A stretch of 64,000 bases of DNA from Agaricus subrufescens (GCA_029945375.1 CM057066.1:2404125-2468124), one strand, 5' to 3'. Shown: positions 1 through 11,284, numbered from the stretch's first letter. Numbers and translations: made by a program. Notes: a model not told the origin generated them from the letters alone.

Positions 1-866
1 TTAGCCATTGGCCCTCATCTTGTTGACTGCAAATGCGCCATGTACCCTGATGGACACTGTATTGCCAAAAGAGATAAGTCAAAGCATCTTTTAGCATTAC
101 AGGTAAGAACCTTTTCAACGTTTGCACTCCAGTTGATTAAAGTATGATAGGCAGGGCAAATTTCACCCCTACGCAATACCTCACTCAAAGACTCAAATGC
201 TCGCCCATCTCCAGCCTCCCACCCTGAGGGGAGATTGCTGTCACCGACAACCAATTTGGCCAACAGTATCATGGCACTTATGCTTACTGATAATGTTCAT
301 GACAACCTGGACCACTTTACACCTCAGAAGGATGTCGATGCTACCAACTCAATGCTTGATGCTCAGGCTAGTATCAGAGCCATTATTGATGAGGCTTGTT
401 GTGATTGCATAGACACCCAATCTCACCGCCCCACGCCAGAAACCACTTCCCTAAATGCACATGTGGATGCACACATAAGGAAGGCCAACAACATTATTTC
501 CATGGTCAAATGCAACATACAAGTGGCCAGCAGCAGCTTATCATTCACCGATGATGCCTTTCCAGGTTCTTTGATCTTACGACCCCTACTGGACTCAGCT
601 GCAAACATAGTACACTCTTCAGGAGTATCACTAGCACCAATCAAATCCACCAACCCTAGCATCTGTCATCACAAGGAGAGCGTTCTTCAGCTACTCCGAC
701 ATCTCAATGCATGTATTCACGTTCTGAGAAGTTCAGTCCCTGTAGGGCAGTCAGACTTGTCACGACTTTTTGTTGACATGGGTAAGCATACTGCCTCTGC
801 TATTCATCCACTTGTCAATTTTATATGCAGATATCATTCTTAACAGCCCTGTTAGCGGCTTAGATG
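1..866 (+). pseudogene. N-terminal part of tnp2-like transposase (fragment)
   Basis: The window opens inside an exon (1-112) reading CKCAMYPDGHCIAKRDKSKH, a Cys/His-rich start typical of this transposase family, and this exon ends at a GTAAGA donor. A second open stretch from about 235 to 843 gives some 200 residues without an obvious known domain. The reading frame at about 846-880 (SGLDVITQ) continues directly after the LINE insertion at 1861 (VVTILG), so the two halves were once one exon. Exact splice sites between 113 and 235 are uncertain. Confidence 0.6.
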
Positions 867-880
867 TCATCACACAGGTT
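867..880. repeat. Target-site duplication, left copy (truncated LINE)
   Basis: TCATCACACAGGTT occurs here and again at 1847-1860, exactly flanking the LINE fragment. This is a perfect 14 bp target-site duplication. Removing one copy and the insert restores the transposase reading frame. Confidence 0.9.
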
Positions 881-1846
881 TTTTTTTTTTTTTTAAATCA
901 AGTTTTATTAAGTGCTGCCCGATTGCGTAGCGCTCCTGGCTGGAGGCCAGGAAAAAACAGTGGTTAATACAAATCCCAGAACAACAAAGGTAGAAAATAA
1001 ATGAAAAACAAACCACGCAGTCAACAAAAACATCGAACCAAGTACAAAAACATCAGACAACAGAATGGAAGAAGTCCGTGTCAGAGAAGTGAAGTGAGGA
1101 GACTTAGGATATATGTACATGTGAAACGCTTATCATTCGCTCTACTTGAGAAGAAGAAAAGGAATTGAACCATTGTCTGAGCAAGCTCAGGGGGATTTAG
1201 GGCGGTCAGGGACCAATTACCGTTACAGGACCTAAATAAGTGTGACACGGTCCAAGGACCGCCGAGTCAATAAGGACCTTCCTCTACCGCCTTATTCACA
1301 ACTCGGTAAAGTCTAGGCATGAGGGTTGCCGCCCTTAGCCTTTGAAAAGTTGTCGTAATCCGCCTTTGGGATGGGGCAGATTTTGAAGAGTGTGTCAGAG
1401 TGTTTGATGAGAGTGGGGATGAACAGCTGGGCAAGCGTGGGGCCCGGTTTTTCTCGGATGAATATGGGGTCGGAGTGTGGAGTGGGGTTTAGTCCGATGA
1501 GGCTGCGCCGATAGTTCTTGAGACGATGCATGTAATCACAATGAGCAATCCACTCGTCTTCCTCCTTCCTGGGGCAAGAGGGGCCTTGGAAAGAGAAAGC
1601 CTTGGGGTTGTCAATGAGAAAGAGGATGACATCCTCAATGTGGTTGTAGTCGTAGTCGATGCGTCTGGCATACCAGGTGCACTCGTTAAGAATGTGGCGT
1701 CTCGTTTCGAGGGTGTGGCTGCGGCACGGGCATGTGATGGAGGGGGGTGGGTTGGAGTTAGAGAAAAATCGGTGACAGTAATCTCCGATTGGGGCGTGAT
1801 TGGTGATAGCCCGACAGAAACGGGCGTATAGCTGGGGGGATGAGGT
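881..1846 (-). mobile_element. 5'-truncated Tad-like LINE inserted in the CACTA transposase
   Basis: The insertion runs on the minus strand. Its poly-A tail appears as a T run at 881-894, followed by a 3' UTR homologous to that of the full-length LINE at 20560-20630 (both share the inverted motif around the GCGCTACGC core). Minus-strand coding sequence (about 1313-1846) corresponds to the C-terminus of LINE ORF2, including RRSLIGLNP and FIREKPG, which match RRSLIGLDP and FIREKPG of the copy ending at 20165. Only about 0.97 kb of the 3' end is present, as expected for abortive target-primed reverse transcription. It is inert. Confidence 0.92.
1313..1846 (-). pseudogene. C-terminal fragment of LINE ORF2
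   Basis: This minus-strand stretch encodes the last part of the reverse-transcriptase polyprotein, ending KGGNPHA just before the stop, where the long copy ends RGGNPMA. The His/Cys segment with ETRRHIL is recognisable upstream of it. The frame is broken between about 1530 and 1846 relative to the long copy. No RT catalytic region is present. Confidence 0.75.
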
Positions 1847-1860
1847 TCATCACACAGGTT
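1847..1860. repeat. Target-site duplication, right copy (truncated LINE)
   Basis: This is the second copy of TCATCACACAGGTT and marks the 5'-truncated end of the LINE fragment. Confidence 0.9.
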
Positions 1861-3050
1861 GTCACCATCCTCGGTGTCATATGTCATGTGATACTAGGGC
1901 TCAGCACTGGCATGTCTGAGTTCATAATCAACAGCGCCATTCTTCTGGTGGAGGTAGCTTTTGCCACTGGTTCAAGCAATTCCCTACCAAAATATGATGC
2001 CCTCCAAAATTTAGTGCTCCAGCAGCTTCCCACAAGCTTATACACCGCTCTCAACAACTTTGACATTGATGGCAATGTTACCATCTACGCAACTTGTCCC
2101 TCATGCAACTGCACCCACAAGCCTGTCTATGACCCTGTATCTGCCACCACATCATATCCAGAAAATTGCTGCAATAGCCTGACAAAGGATGGCAGTACCT
2201 TCACTTGTAGTACCCCACTTTTGGACTTAACCCATAGTCAACCTCAGCCTCAAAAGCCCTATGTGGTACCTTCCTTCAAAGATTATCTTGCTAGGCTTTT
2301 TGCCAGTCATGAGATAGAGAGTCTTTGTGACTGGGCCTGTGACGATGCTTTCAATGCTTCAAAGGATGGAGTAGCCAATATGACAAATATTTTCCAAGGC
2401 GAATTCATGAAGTCATTTGAGGGTCCAGTTGAAGGCCAGCTTTTCATTGATCATCAAGGCAAAGCTAGACTGGCCTTTGCAATCCATGTTGATTTCTTCA
2501 ATCCCAACAGTGTGAGAGAGCGGGGGAACCACAATTCAATTGGTATCATATCCCTTAGCTTGCTCAATCTTCTGGAAGATATTCACTATAGACCTGAAAA
2601 CTTATATCTCACCATTATACTAGAACCACAGGAACCTCAGAGAGAGGAAATTAATCATTTTACAAGGCCTATCATTGAAGAGTTTTGACAGGGCTGGGAA
2701 AGAGGTTTATGGATTTCCCATACTCCATCATCTCCCAATGGATGTGATGTTGATATTGCAATCATCCTCTCTGTCAATGACATACCAGCGGCCCACAAGG
2801 TTTCTGGCTTTGCAGGCCATGGGTCTCGTTTCCTTTGTACCAGATGCAATTTATATGGCTGGGATAAACTTAAAGATGTAGATTCAAAGAATTGGTCCCT
2901 TCAGGAGACAGCTATACTGCGTGAGAGAACTGAGCAGTGGTGAGACACTTCTACATCTCAGGAGAGGGAGCAGATATTCGAAACATATGGGGTGTGATGG
3001 TCAGAGTTCTGGCAGCTGCCCTATTGGAATCCATCATGTTATGATTTCAA
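1847..3050 (+). pseudogene. Central part of tnp2-like transposase with in-frame stops
   Basis: The frame shows hallmarks of the tnp2 transposase family: a zinc-ribbon-like segment with CPSCNC and a following CCN, then NPNSVRERGNHNSIG, then YRPENLY followed by a hydrophobic stretch and INHFTRPIIEEF. The same frame continues through TGA codons at 2686-2688, 2941-2943 and 2995-2997 into NDIPAAHKVSGFAGHGS and WSEFWQLPYWNP, which are the next conserved blocks of the family. All three stops are TGA; the first sits where the family usually has an aromatic or aliphatic residue. This copy cannot make a full transposase. Confidence 0.8.
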
Positions 3051-3085
3051 TTTCTTTTCTTATCTAATATGCCTACCTTTGCTGA

Positions 3086-3588
3086 TGTAATTGTATCGAA
3101 TATTGTTTCTCTTTTCTTACGTAATATTTCTTAGTCAGCAAAGTCAAGAATCTTCTGACTCACAGTTATGAGTCGTTCTGACTTATAATGACTTGGAGGA
3201 CTTACATGACTTGATACAACTCATTATGATTAGTTATGACTTGATATGACCTATTATGACTAATTACAATTGGATATGACTCTTATTAGTATTACATAAG
3301 TAGATACTCGCTGTAGTATATAAACCCCTCAACTCGACCATGTAGAAACAACATTTCTACTTGGTTAGGTGGAGACTAATACTAAGCCTTTATCTAAAAG
3401 CTCTAGAACCTATAAGTCTTAATTACTAAGCTTCCTCTCTTGCTTGTATAATCGTCTCAGTATTATCACCTTTGAAGTTGAATCTCCATTCAACCAAGAA
3501 GGCTCCTTTGATACGCTCTATCAGTAACTGTGTTATTGGTAGTAACGTATTGCCCCAGCTTAGGACCGGGCCGGGGTCACTACAACAC
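3086..3588 (+). mobile_element. Possible solo LTR inside the transposase
   Basis: About 0.5 kb of non-coding DNA separates WNPSCYD (about 3040) from the next conserved block, VDPMHCLLEG (about 3610). It begins near TGTAATTG and ends CACTACAACA. It contains TATATAAACCCC (about 3317-3328) like a promoter TATA box, an AT-rich series of TATGACT-like motifs (3170-3290) and a GC-rich end. These are LTR-like properties, but I could not find a matching 4-6 bp target duplication, so a long decayed intron or another insertion remains possible. Confidence 0.35.
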
Positions 3589-5146
3589 ATCGTCTATGCT
3601 TATTGTTGACCCCATGCATTGTCTCCTGGAAGGACTTGTTCACTACCACTGCAGATATATCTTGCAAATCGATTTATGACAAGCTACAGCTGCCACCCCT
3701 CCCAAACCTGCTTTCTCCTTTCCCTGGATTGCTTATACTCCATTGGTCCCTGTAGAATTCCAAATACAGAAGGATGAGGAGACGAAACAAGTCAGCCAGA
3801 TCCACCAGGTTTTATCATCCCCACTTGACGATAACCTGACTGGGTTAGGCAATAGGCAGAACCCAACGCAGCTCCTGAAGAAGCTACTCACAAAAAACAG
3901 GCAGCTGCTTCGATTTGTCTGCTATTCTCTCAAATTACTTGACTCGTCTCCTTCTCCGAGTGATGTGATTTTGTCAAAAGGCAGAACAAAACAGCAATTG
4001 GGAGAACTATTAGTCAATTGGGTAAGTCATATTGCTGCCTGGCAATCCAAGGATCTGACATATTGGGTAGCGCCTTGGGATGCCATCAACATCAGATACC
4101 AGTCATCCCAAGGTTTGCACAGTGGATATTATTCAGCACATTCAACATGTAATTCGAAACACTTGTACTCCATCATGGATAAATTCTGTCCCTAGCAACT
4201 ATGGTGAGGCCAATGCAGGTAGTATCAAGGCTGATGAATGGAGGATTCTCTCCACCGTCTATCTTCCAATTGCCTTGGTTACGTTTTGGGGGCATGAAAA
4301 CAATTCTTGCCCAGCAAAGAATAATTACCTCCTCCAAGTTCTTGACCACACGATGGCACTCTTCCAAGCAGTTAACATAATATGCCGTGACACTATGAAC
4401 AAAGAACGTACTCACAGATACTAGGCTTACATGCAGCACTGGGCTGAGGGTTTAGATCAAGTTCATCCCCACATCATAAAGCAGTGGCATGCAAACATTC
4501 ACACATCCCTACATCTGTATGACTTCACAAATCTTTTTGGGCCAATTATGTCCTGGTGGTGTTTCCCCTTTGAACGGCTCATTGGTACTGTCCAAAAGAT
4601 AAACACAAATGACCTAGTCGGAGGTGAGTTGCTTTCAATTCACTCAATATCCTTACTGATCTAGTGAGTAGGTCAACTAGAGCAGACACTTGTTCATTCT
4701 TTTACAAGAAGCAGTATTCTACGATGGTGGTTGAACCAGGAGGACTGCCCCAAAGCTCTTCAGCAGCTCAAGATCCACTTTGATAAAACATTTTCTCGAC
4801 ATCTACCCAAGAACACCACAAAATGTCATCCCAAGCCAACAGAAATAGCACATATTCTCCACAATGGGCGGAATTACTCACGTGCTTCTACTCACCTAGG
4901 CAATAGTCTTGTCTTGTATTATCCTTCACTAGTCACTACAACTCCGATTCCAGGAAGCATCTTGAAGATAACAGTATGTGGTGAACAGATACAACTAACT
5001 ATCAGGAGACAGGCCCTGCTTCAAAGTGGCCTTTATGATCCATTTATTAAATATCCTTCATTTCCTGCCAGATTGTATTCTTCTGAGATGGTTGTAGGCC
5101 CTCTAGATATTGTTCCACTCACATGTATAGTATCTCATGTAGCATG
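3589..5146 (+). pseudogene. C-terminal part of tnp2-like transposase
   Basis: Reading on from the LTR-like segment gives VDPMHCLLEGLVHYHCRYIL. Further on come WINSVPSNYGEANAGSIKADEWR (about 4165-4245; the family has a trailing TVYLPLAL, seen here as TVYLPIALVTFWG) and IYDFxxLFGPxxSWWCFPFERLIG in the form LYDFTNLFGPIMSWW (about 4515-4600). These lie in at least three frames that would need introns or frameshift correction. The later part, to 5146, is open but unmatched to a known domain. The order of motifs agrees with intact family members. Confidence 0.75.
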
Positions 5147-5150
5147 ATTT

Positions 5151-6590
5151 ATATTTCGCCCAGATTGTGCAGTGATACTCAATCTTTGCAGGGTAAGTCA
5201 CACAATTCAATACTTGGTCTCTGATCTAATACTACCCACTAGGCATAGAGGAAGTTAGGACCTACTCTTGTATTTATGCTTCATTTGTCCATTTGTATAC
5301 TTACAGGCTCTGTGTTTGATATGTTGACCTCTTGAGCTAAATGGCACACTTCATCACTACAACATCGCCCACTGTCTGACTCCCTTCTCCACTGGGCTAC
5401 CAGAAATACGAGGAGCCTGCAGAGCCCGCGGTGGGCTTTTTTCCCGCATTGAGCCCACGTCAGCCTCTTTTTCCGCATCTAGTCCACATCTAGTCCACAT
5501 CAAGTAGAATAACCCACATGATTATAATAACATAAACCTTATAATATTTAAAAAGCATCCTCCCCTCCATATAGAATCATTTTTATTGTGCTCTATCTTG
5601 CTTTATGTATGAAATTAGGGCCTCAATCTTCCCATTTATTGCCCAAATATGGTGGCCTTACTTGTCTAATCTATATACTCCCACGTCAAGCCCTCGTGAG
5701 CCCGCGTCTGATCCTCTGATCCCTCCTCACGTCCTCATTGGTCCGTGTCATACACTCATGATCCCGCGTCATGTTTTCATCAATCCTCATTAATTAGTTA
5801 TATCTATTGAATATTTGAGTGGTCTACCACCCTTGTCGTCTTCTAGTATAATAAATTAACCCTTCCCCCCACTCCCTGCCTATGTTAGACCCTCCTCTAG
5901 CTCATAATTTAACCTTCATCCATTCACACCCCCTTGTATTTGTCCACATTTGTCCGCGTGTTAGTCTGCATGTAGGCCTTGTCCACACGCAGGCTCCTCA
6001 TATTTGCTGTAGCCCCTTCTCCACTCATGCTGCAGTGCCTTGCTTTCAGCCACTGCTGTGCTGCAAACTCACTTCCATCCAAGCCAGTCTTGTGTCACAG
6101 TTGTCGATCCTGCTTGCGCTCCTACACTCAGTGTACACTCAGCATGTGCTCACCTTATGCTCTACACGCACTCATCGTACACTCTGTGACTTCACTTTCA
6201 TCTCAACCTAGATAAATTTAATCAGTTGACATTCAGGTGACGACCAAAATGTAAATGAAATGTTTTAGTTTCGGTTGTATCTGATATAAAGTATTTCAGT
6301 ATCAGTTTTATTTTTAACTCAAAAGTGTTATATTTCCTGAGCCGAAATGTGATCCGAAAATATTAATCTAGGAAGATTTTTTAGTCAAATGAAATATATT
6401 ATTTAAACAGTTGTTTTAGGCCTAACTGAAAATCTCGGTGATTTCGGTCATATTTCAAAGCCAGCTGATTTATTTCATTTCATTTGTTTTTTCGGTGATA
6501 ACTTAAATTATCTAATTAAGCAAAATTTTCGGCTGAGCCAAAAACACCAACTTTACGGTGTGCTGATAAATAAGTTTGATTGATGGATGA
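5151..6590. other. Non-coding flank, AT-rich in its second half
   Basis: No gene was recognised. 5480-5880 is rich in short CGTC/CTCGTGAGCCCGCG-like motifs. 5880-6210 is C/T-rich with short open frames lacking family resemblance. 6230-6560 is strongly AT-rich with many GAAAT and TTTCGG words. It may be transposon debris. Confidence 0.5.
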
Positions 6591-6598
6591 GGCGGTGT

Positions 6599-6895
6599 AG
6601 CAATAAATCGCGGAAAGATTAAAGAGGCTGAGCTTCGTTTGACATCGGGCCAACTGGTCCGAATCAATTGGGGATAGCGAACAGTACCGTGGATGCTATG
6701 CTATGCAGCCTCCCACAAATCTCCCTCCAAAATATCGCGGGCCTTCGGGCGCATACGCAGCAACCTCGGGAATCTTCAAAACTGGTGTATATAATAAATG
6801 AATGCGCTACAAACACGAGAGCCTTCGTGATCAGGAACAGCAGAAGACACCGACTAGAACATCAGGGGGGAGATATTGATGGCGTGTTGATACCA
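6599..6895. repeat. Degenerate direct repeat, copy A
   Basis: This stretch begins CAATAAATCGCGGAAAGATT and aligns by eye with 7403-7735, the same strand and order, with many substitutions and small indels. Both copies end near GTGTTGATACCAT. On the minus strand both copies preserve a similar short reading frame: LKIPEVAAYAPEGPRYFGG here and LKIPEDAAYMPEGLRDFGG in copy B. The repeat may therefore be a duplicated gene relic of unknown family. Confidence 0.7.
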
Positions 6896-6899
6896 TGAG

Positions 6900-7400
6900 G
6901 GCATTGTAGGGATGAGTGATCGGCTATGCCCGATTCGGCCGATCACCATCCCTCACTACTACCACCATCATCCCGAATGTCCGCACTCGCTTTCCCCAAC
7001 CAGCACTCTCGTGGAGCGGCCTACCCTCAAGACGGCTCACAACATTCAAGACAAATTTAATCTCCGAGTCTCAAGTCATCGCAGGTCCGAAAATCAATAG
7101 AAAACGGCCACTTGGTCTTTGGACTCCTCCCCCCGACGTACGACAACAACATCAGCCGTGTATTTTGGCAGCTAAGGGAATGGAGTAGAGAATGGCCCTC
7201 TCCTATTCGAGGAGGAGGATGAGGAAAACTTTTGTTTCAATTCAGTTGAATATTGGGTACGAACTTTCACTTCTTTTTTTCGTCATCGGTGGCTTTCGCC
7301 ACTCGACCCTCTACACTAAAGAAATCTGTATACAAAGGGCCTCGCTGTAGTATGATAGGCATCAAATAAATACCCTCTCCTACCTCGCTGTTCGATAGCG
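6900..7400. other. Spacer between the two repeat copies
   Basis: Several short open frames are present (for example 6912-7188, plus strand), but none resembles a family I know. No splice-supported gene was seen. Confidence 0.4.
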
Positions 7401-7402
7401 TA

Positions 7403-7735
7403 GCAATAAATCGCGGAAAGATTGGAGAGGCTGACCTTCATTTGACATCAGGGAAACTAGCCTGGATGTATTGAGAAGTAGTGAAGAGTATCGTAGGTAT
7501 TATCTGTTACCTAATGCATCCCCACTCCCACAAATCTCCCTCCAAAATCTCGCAGGCCTTCCGGCATATACGCAGCATCCTCAGGTATTTTCAAACCAGT
7601 GCATAGTAACGAAGCTGAGTGGCCATGCCACGGATACGAGAGCCATCGCAACTCAGATTAGCAGCAAGCACTGACCAGAATGTCGGCTGCAGGAATCAGA
7701 TAATGATAGGAAGGTAGCCGATGTGTTGATACCAT
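7403..7735. repeat. Degenerate direct repeat, copy B
   Basis: This is the partner of 6599-6895. The best-conserved core is the block around CCCACAAATCTCCCTCCAAA, which is identical in both copies. Copy B has an extra 30-40 bases in its middle. Confidence 0.7.
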
Positions 7736-7907
7736 ACAAGCGTATGCATACAACCCACACGAAACTAGTACAATTCAGATCTTCTCTCAATGATGAGGGT
7801 ACTGATACATGAACTCTACATCAATCTAATGATGACAGTAGTATAAGATTTAAGATGACTAGTCATAAAAGCATGGCCACCTCAGCTTTCACCATCCAAT
7901 TTTCGCC

Positions 7908-8062
7908 TCATCTGTCTTCGAAATTAGATACCTTTCCCAATGAAATAGTAAGAATCCACTCCGACACGCCACCCTCCAGACCACAGAATCAAAGTTGTGC
8001 CATGCCATGCTCAGGAGTAAGGTCAAAAATCGTGACAGGATGGCCTGACAACCGTGAAATTC
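7908..8062 (-). pseudogene. Relic of an NLR terminal exon
   Basis: On the minus strand this segment reads GHPVTIFDLTPEHGMAQL, then a stop, then GLEGGVSEW. That parallels the last exon of the NLR genes (HLVTVLEFTSEH ... FVDPEDSVSEW in NLR1). No other NLR exon is recognisable beside it. It lies directly downstream of NLR1's stop. A shorter, similar relic lies downstream of NLR3. Confidence 0.65.
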
Positions 8063-8095
8063 GCGAATCGCCAAAGAAAGCAAGCATATTTATGG

Positions 8096-11015
8096 TCATG
8101 TTTCATCGCCATTCTGGTATTCACCATCCGAGGTCTCGTCATCACTCTGGTATTCACCATCCGAGGCCTCGTCATCCGAGCCAATCGAGTCAGGGTCTAT
8201 CCGGCCTGTGTGAAAGTTATATGTCCACTCCGACACGCTGTCTTCTGGGTCCACAAATTGAAGCTCGATCACACGATGTTCAGAGGTAAATTCAAGGACT
8301 GTGACAAGATGGTCCGGTGACAGCATTTCAAAATGGTCGCTGAACCGTTGAAAGCAGTAGTCGCAGGGGTATATATCGAGATCAAAATATTCCCCAAAAT
8401 CTTCCTGAAATTTCGTTGACCAGTCTTTACTATGGCCTTTTCTTTCATGCTAGGCAAACAGATGGCTAGTAAATTCTAGCCGCTAACAGCTAAGTTGTTT
8501 GACTCACCAGACACGCTTTATTCCATGCGTTTGCTGTAGGTTCCCTAACCCGCAACCGTATGTAACTGCCAACCGTGATTGCATCAAAATCGATTGTTTC
8601 CAGCGGAACCTGCTTGAGAATGCCATGTTCCAGGAATTCACTACGCCAAGGTTCTCGCTGACACAAAAATTTAGTAACATAAACAGGATATAATTCAACA
8701 CAACGTACAAACGGAAAGTCCCGCACAGCATACATGGGGAACCAATCATCCAGCTTGTCGAAACATGTGGTCAACACATGCATGCATAGCAAACTCTGGA
8801 AAGCCTGTGATTTTCTCATAAGCCCATACCTCAGCGATAAGAGAGCCACATCGAACATCTCGAAGCGCATTTTGTAATTATCATCCTTGCCAGCACCCGA
8901 CCATGAAGCGGAGATGCTATCCAGAGTCCCGGGACGATTTTTGAACATATGAGAAGACCAGTCCATGATGAAGCCATCGTCGCTTCCTCTATCAGTATGA
9001 ACACCATCAGGAGCTTTACGGATAATATTCAGGGTCAGCTGAGTGTCGAGCTTCTCGGCTTCAGAATCGATATCGGGGGAGAATCCAGATCGTTCAAAGT
9101 CTCGTAGGTAGTCGAAGAATGATTTGTGGAAGGGAAAAAGGGAACCCCTTACAGCTTGGGCTGGTTCAGGGACAATAGCAACGGCGCGGATATGGTGAGT
9201 GGCACCATAGGCTGCATTTTCGGTCATCCCCAACAAGTTACAATTAACACGGAAGGGCAGACTCTGCAATGTGGAGTTCCCCGCATATATGAGTAGTAAT
9301 CTTCTGGTATTAACGATGGTTTTGGCCGGAATCTTGGACATTATATGTGAATACAATGCATCGAGTTGAGCCATCGGATGATCTTCTCCAGATAGACTAG
9401 AATTCGTCACGCCATCGATCAACTTCAATACATCATCAAGTTGGCTGACGGGGTCCCCATAGGTAGGGTTACTGATGTGCCGGACCACTGTTGAAGCATA
9501 CGCGAATAATCCACCAGAAGCATTCGTAATTTTGAAGAAATCATCATCACAGGGCCACTGTGATAAGTGCCGTAGAGTAACTGATAACAGCCGGACCTCT
9601 CTGAACTTATCGCGAAGGTAGAGTTTGACATCTTCATATGCCTCTTCGGAGTCCACCCTGATTTCCTCTTTTTCATATGAGCACGCAACTTTGGATTGAG
9701 AAAAGAAGGACGTGATATGAGGTTCAGGGCGGCTAGCAACGAACCAAACGATTGGCGAGGAAGGGTATGCAATGCAAAAGAAAGAAATGAGGCTGAGGAG
9801 TTCTTGTTGCATTGGTTGATTGGCGCATTCATCGAGACCATCAAGAATGATCAAGAGACATGAAGAAGGGGGTAGAAGTCGATGAGAAACGAATGGTTCA
9901 ACTATGAACTTCTTGAACTGAGTTGGGAGCGATTTATGTAGAAGGGTCGGATCCCGTGTCACCTCATGCTGGACAAAGAGGCGATAGGGATCGAGTTTGA
10001 CAGCTAGCTGATAGGCAATAGTCGTAATGGCCTTCGTTCCATCTTGGCGACCGTTGATAGAAAAGAAAATGGTTGCGCCCACAACAATACCTGGAAGATC
10101 ACTTGATTCTCGAGCAACGGACTGCATGATCGCTGATTTTCCGACCCCTGCTGCACCCACCACCCACCGCAGCTTCTGAGAACCTTGACATGTAAGGACG
10201 AAGTCCTGACAGCGTTTTATGATCTTCAATCGTGTCCCGCGATGACATCGTAGAGGCATGTTAGGGTCAGAAGAATCGAATTCGGCTCGAGGTATAGTCT
10301 CTTTAAGAAATAATGACATGACTATTAAATGAGTTGGTCAGTGGTCAGATAGGCAGACAGAATGTTATTCACAATTATCTGAGTTTGAATTATTATTGAT
10401 GAAAACGGGATCGTTGATGACAAAATCATGGGCTTGAGCAAGGATGCCGTCCTGCTCAACTTCAAGTTGTAGTGGGCGTTGGCTTGGAAGCTAATGGAAA
10501 TGCGTCAGCGGTCATCTATGTCGACTCGAGAGGTAACTCACTGATACTGCGTGCAAGGTAGAATATGGCTGTGTAAACTGGGTTCCAGTTTGCGTGACAT
10601 GTTCGCATTGAAATTGCTGAGGAGTAGGGAAATCGATAGCGTATGGTTGGTAATGTTGCGTGCTGATTGGGTAGTTGTAGTTGACAGGTTGGGATGCTAC
10701 TGGATAAGGTGTCCAAACGGGCATAGATGATTGCTGCTGCACGGCAGCATCAGCAAGAGCTAAGTGCTGTTGTTGCGTCGCGTTTGCTATAGGCACATGG
10801 TTCATTTGGATCTGAGAAGTGGCAAGAATGTTTTGTATATGGTCGTCAAGAGAGGGTTCTTGCGGTTGAGGTAGATTGAATGGGATATATGGCGCCGAGG
10901 CACCACCAACGGTGCGAGACTGGTGAGACTGGTGTGAGGGAGGAGACGAGCGATTGGCATAGTTGGGGTAGGGGAGGAATGAATGAGAAGACTTGAGAGA
11001 GCGGTCGCTGGGCAT
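8096..11015 (-). CDS. NLR1: NACHT-domain NLR-like protein
   Basis: This is a STAND/NLR-type NTPase, a class that in fungi acts as an intracellular sensor in non-self recognition and cell death. Proposed exons are 11015-10542, 10490-10373, 10321-8709, 8657-8508 and 8449-8096, giving 902 residues. The start MPSDRS matches the MPCDR/MPGDR/MPLDR starts of the paralogs. Residues 1-158 are Pro/Ser/Gln-rich. An Asn-rich motif (DPVFINNNSNSDN) follows, then RCHRGTR, the P-loop GAAGVGKS (about 253-260) and Walker B LLIILDGLDEC (about 353-363). The C-terminal exon has a CDYC pair, VSEW and a duplicated SDGEYQ acidic tail. No WD40, ankyrin or TPR repeats are seen. The intron at 8708-8658 is 51 nt and stop-free, so a naive model would retain it. 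A LINE begins 116 bp upstream of the start. The biological role is inferred from the family only. Confidence 0.85.
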
Positions 11016-11118
11016 GGGAGGGACGCTGGGTTGGCAGAGTGTACGAGCTATGATATAGGTGAGCACTGGGCAGTGCTAGGGCAGTGCTTGATCACGTTAT
11101 GGCCCTGGTGGCGTAAAA

Positions 11119-11131
11119 CCTTTACCGGACC
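11119..11131. repeat. Target-site duplication, left copy (full-length LINE)
   Basis: CCTTTACCGGACC here recurs at 20632-20644 directly after the poly-A tail. Preceding A residues blur the exact length by up to four bases. It marks the precise 5' end of the LINE. Confidence 0.9.
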
Positions 11132-11284
11132 CATTCCTCTTTTGCCTCTTACCTTCATCATCCCGGTGAAAAAAGTAGCGCATTATTGGAATACATTTTG
11201 TTACCTGGCCCACAAGCCACGCCATGAGCGACCCAACCGTCCCAGACTCCCAGCCCTCCCTCCCTCCCCCCCCTCCCTCCCGAC

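Larger units (their letters stand above)
1..5150 (+). mobile_element. Decayed CACTA/EnSpm-like DNA transposon with tnp2-type transposase, left end off the window
   Basis: Three blocks on the plus strand (1-866, 1847-about 3050, 3589-about 5146) together read as one transposase of the tnp2/CACTA type common in Agaricomycetes. The blocks are separated by a 5'-truncated LINE (881-1846) and by a roughly 0.5 kb LTR-like segment (about 3086-3588). No terminal inverted repeat or target duplication of the element was located, so the right boundary is approximate and the left boundary lies outside the window. In-frame stops and the two insertions show that this copy is dead. Confidence 0.8.

Noticed and set aside
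3170..3290. Series of TATGACT-like words as a CRISPR-like or satellite array
   Set aside because: Spacing and sequence are irregular and the stretch is AT-rich. There are no constant repeats with unique spacers.
5340..5380. CACTACAACA at 5354 and a similar word at 3578 as CACTA terminal repeats
   Set aside because: The words are in the same orientation, short, and no inverse partner or 3 bp target duplication was found.
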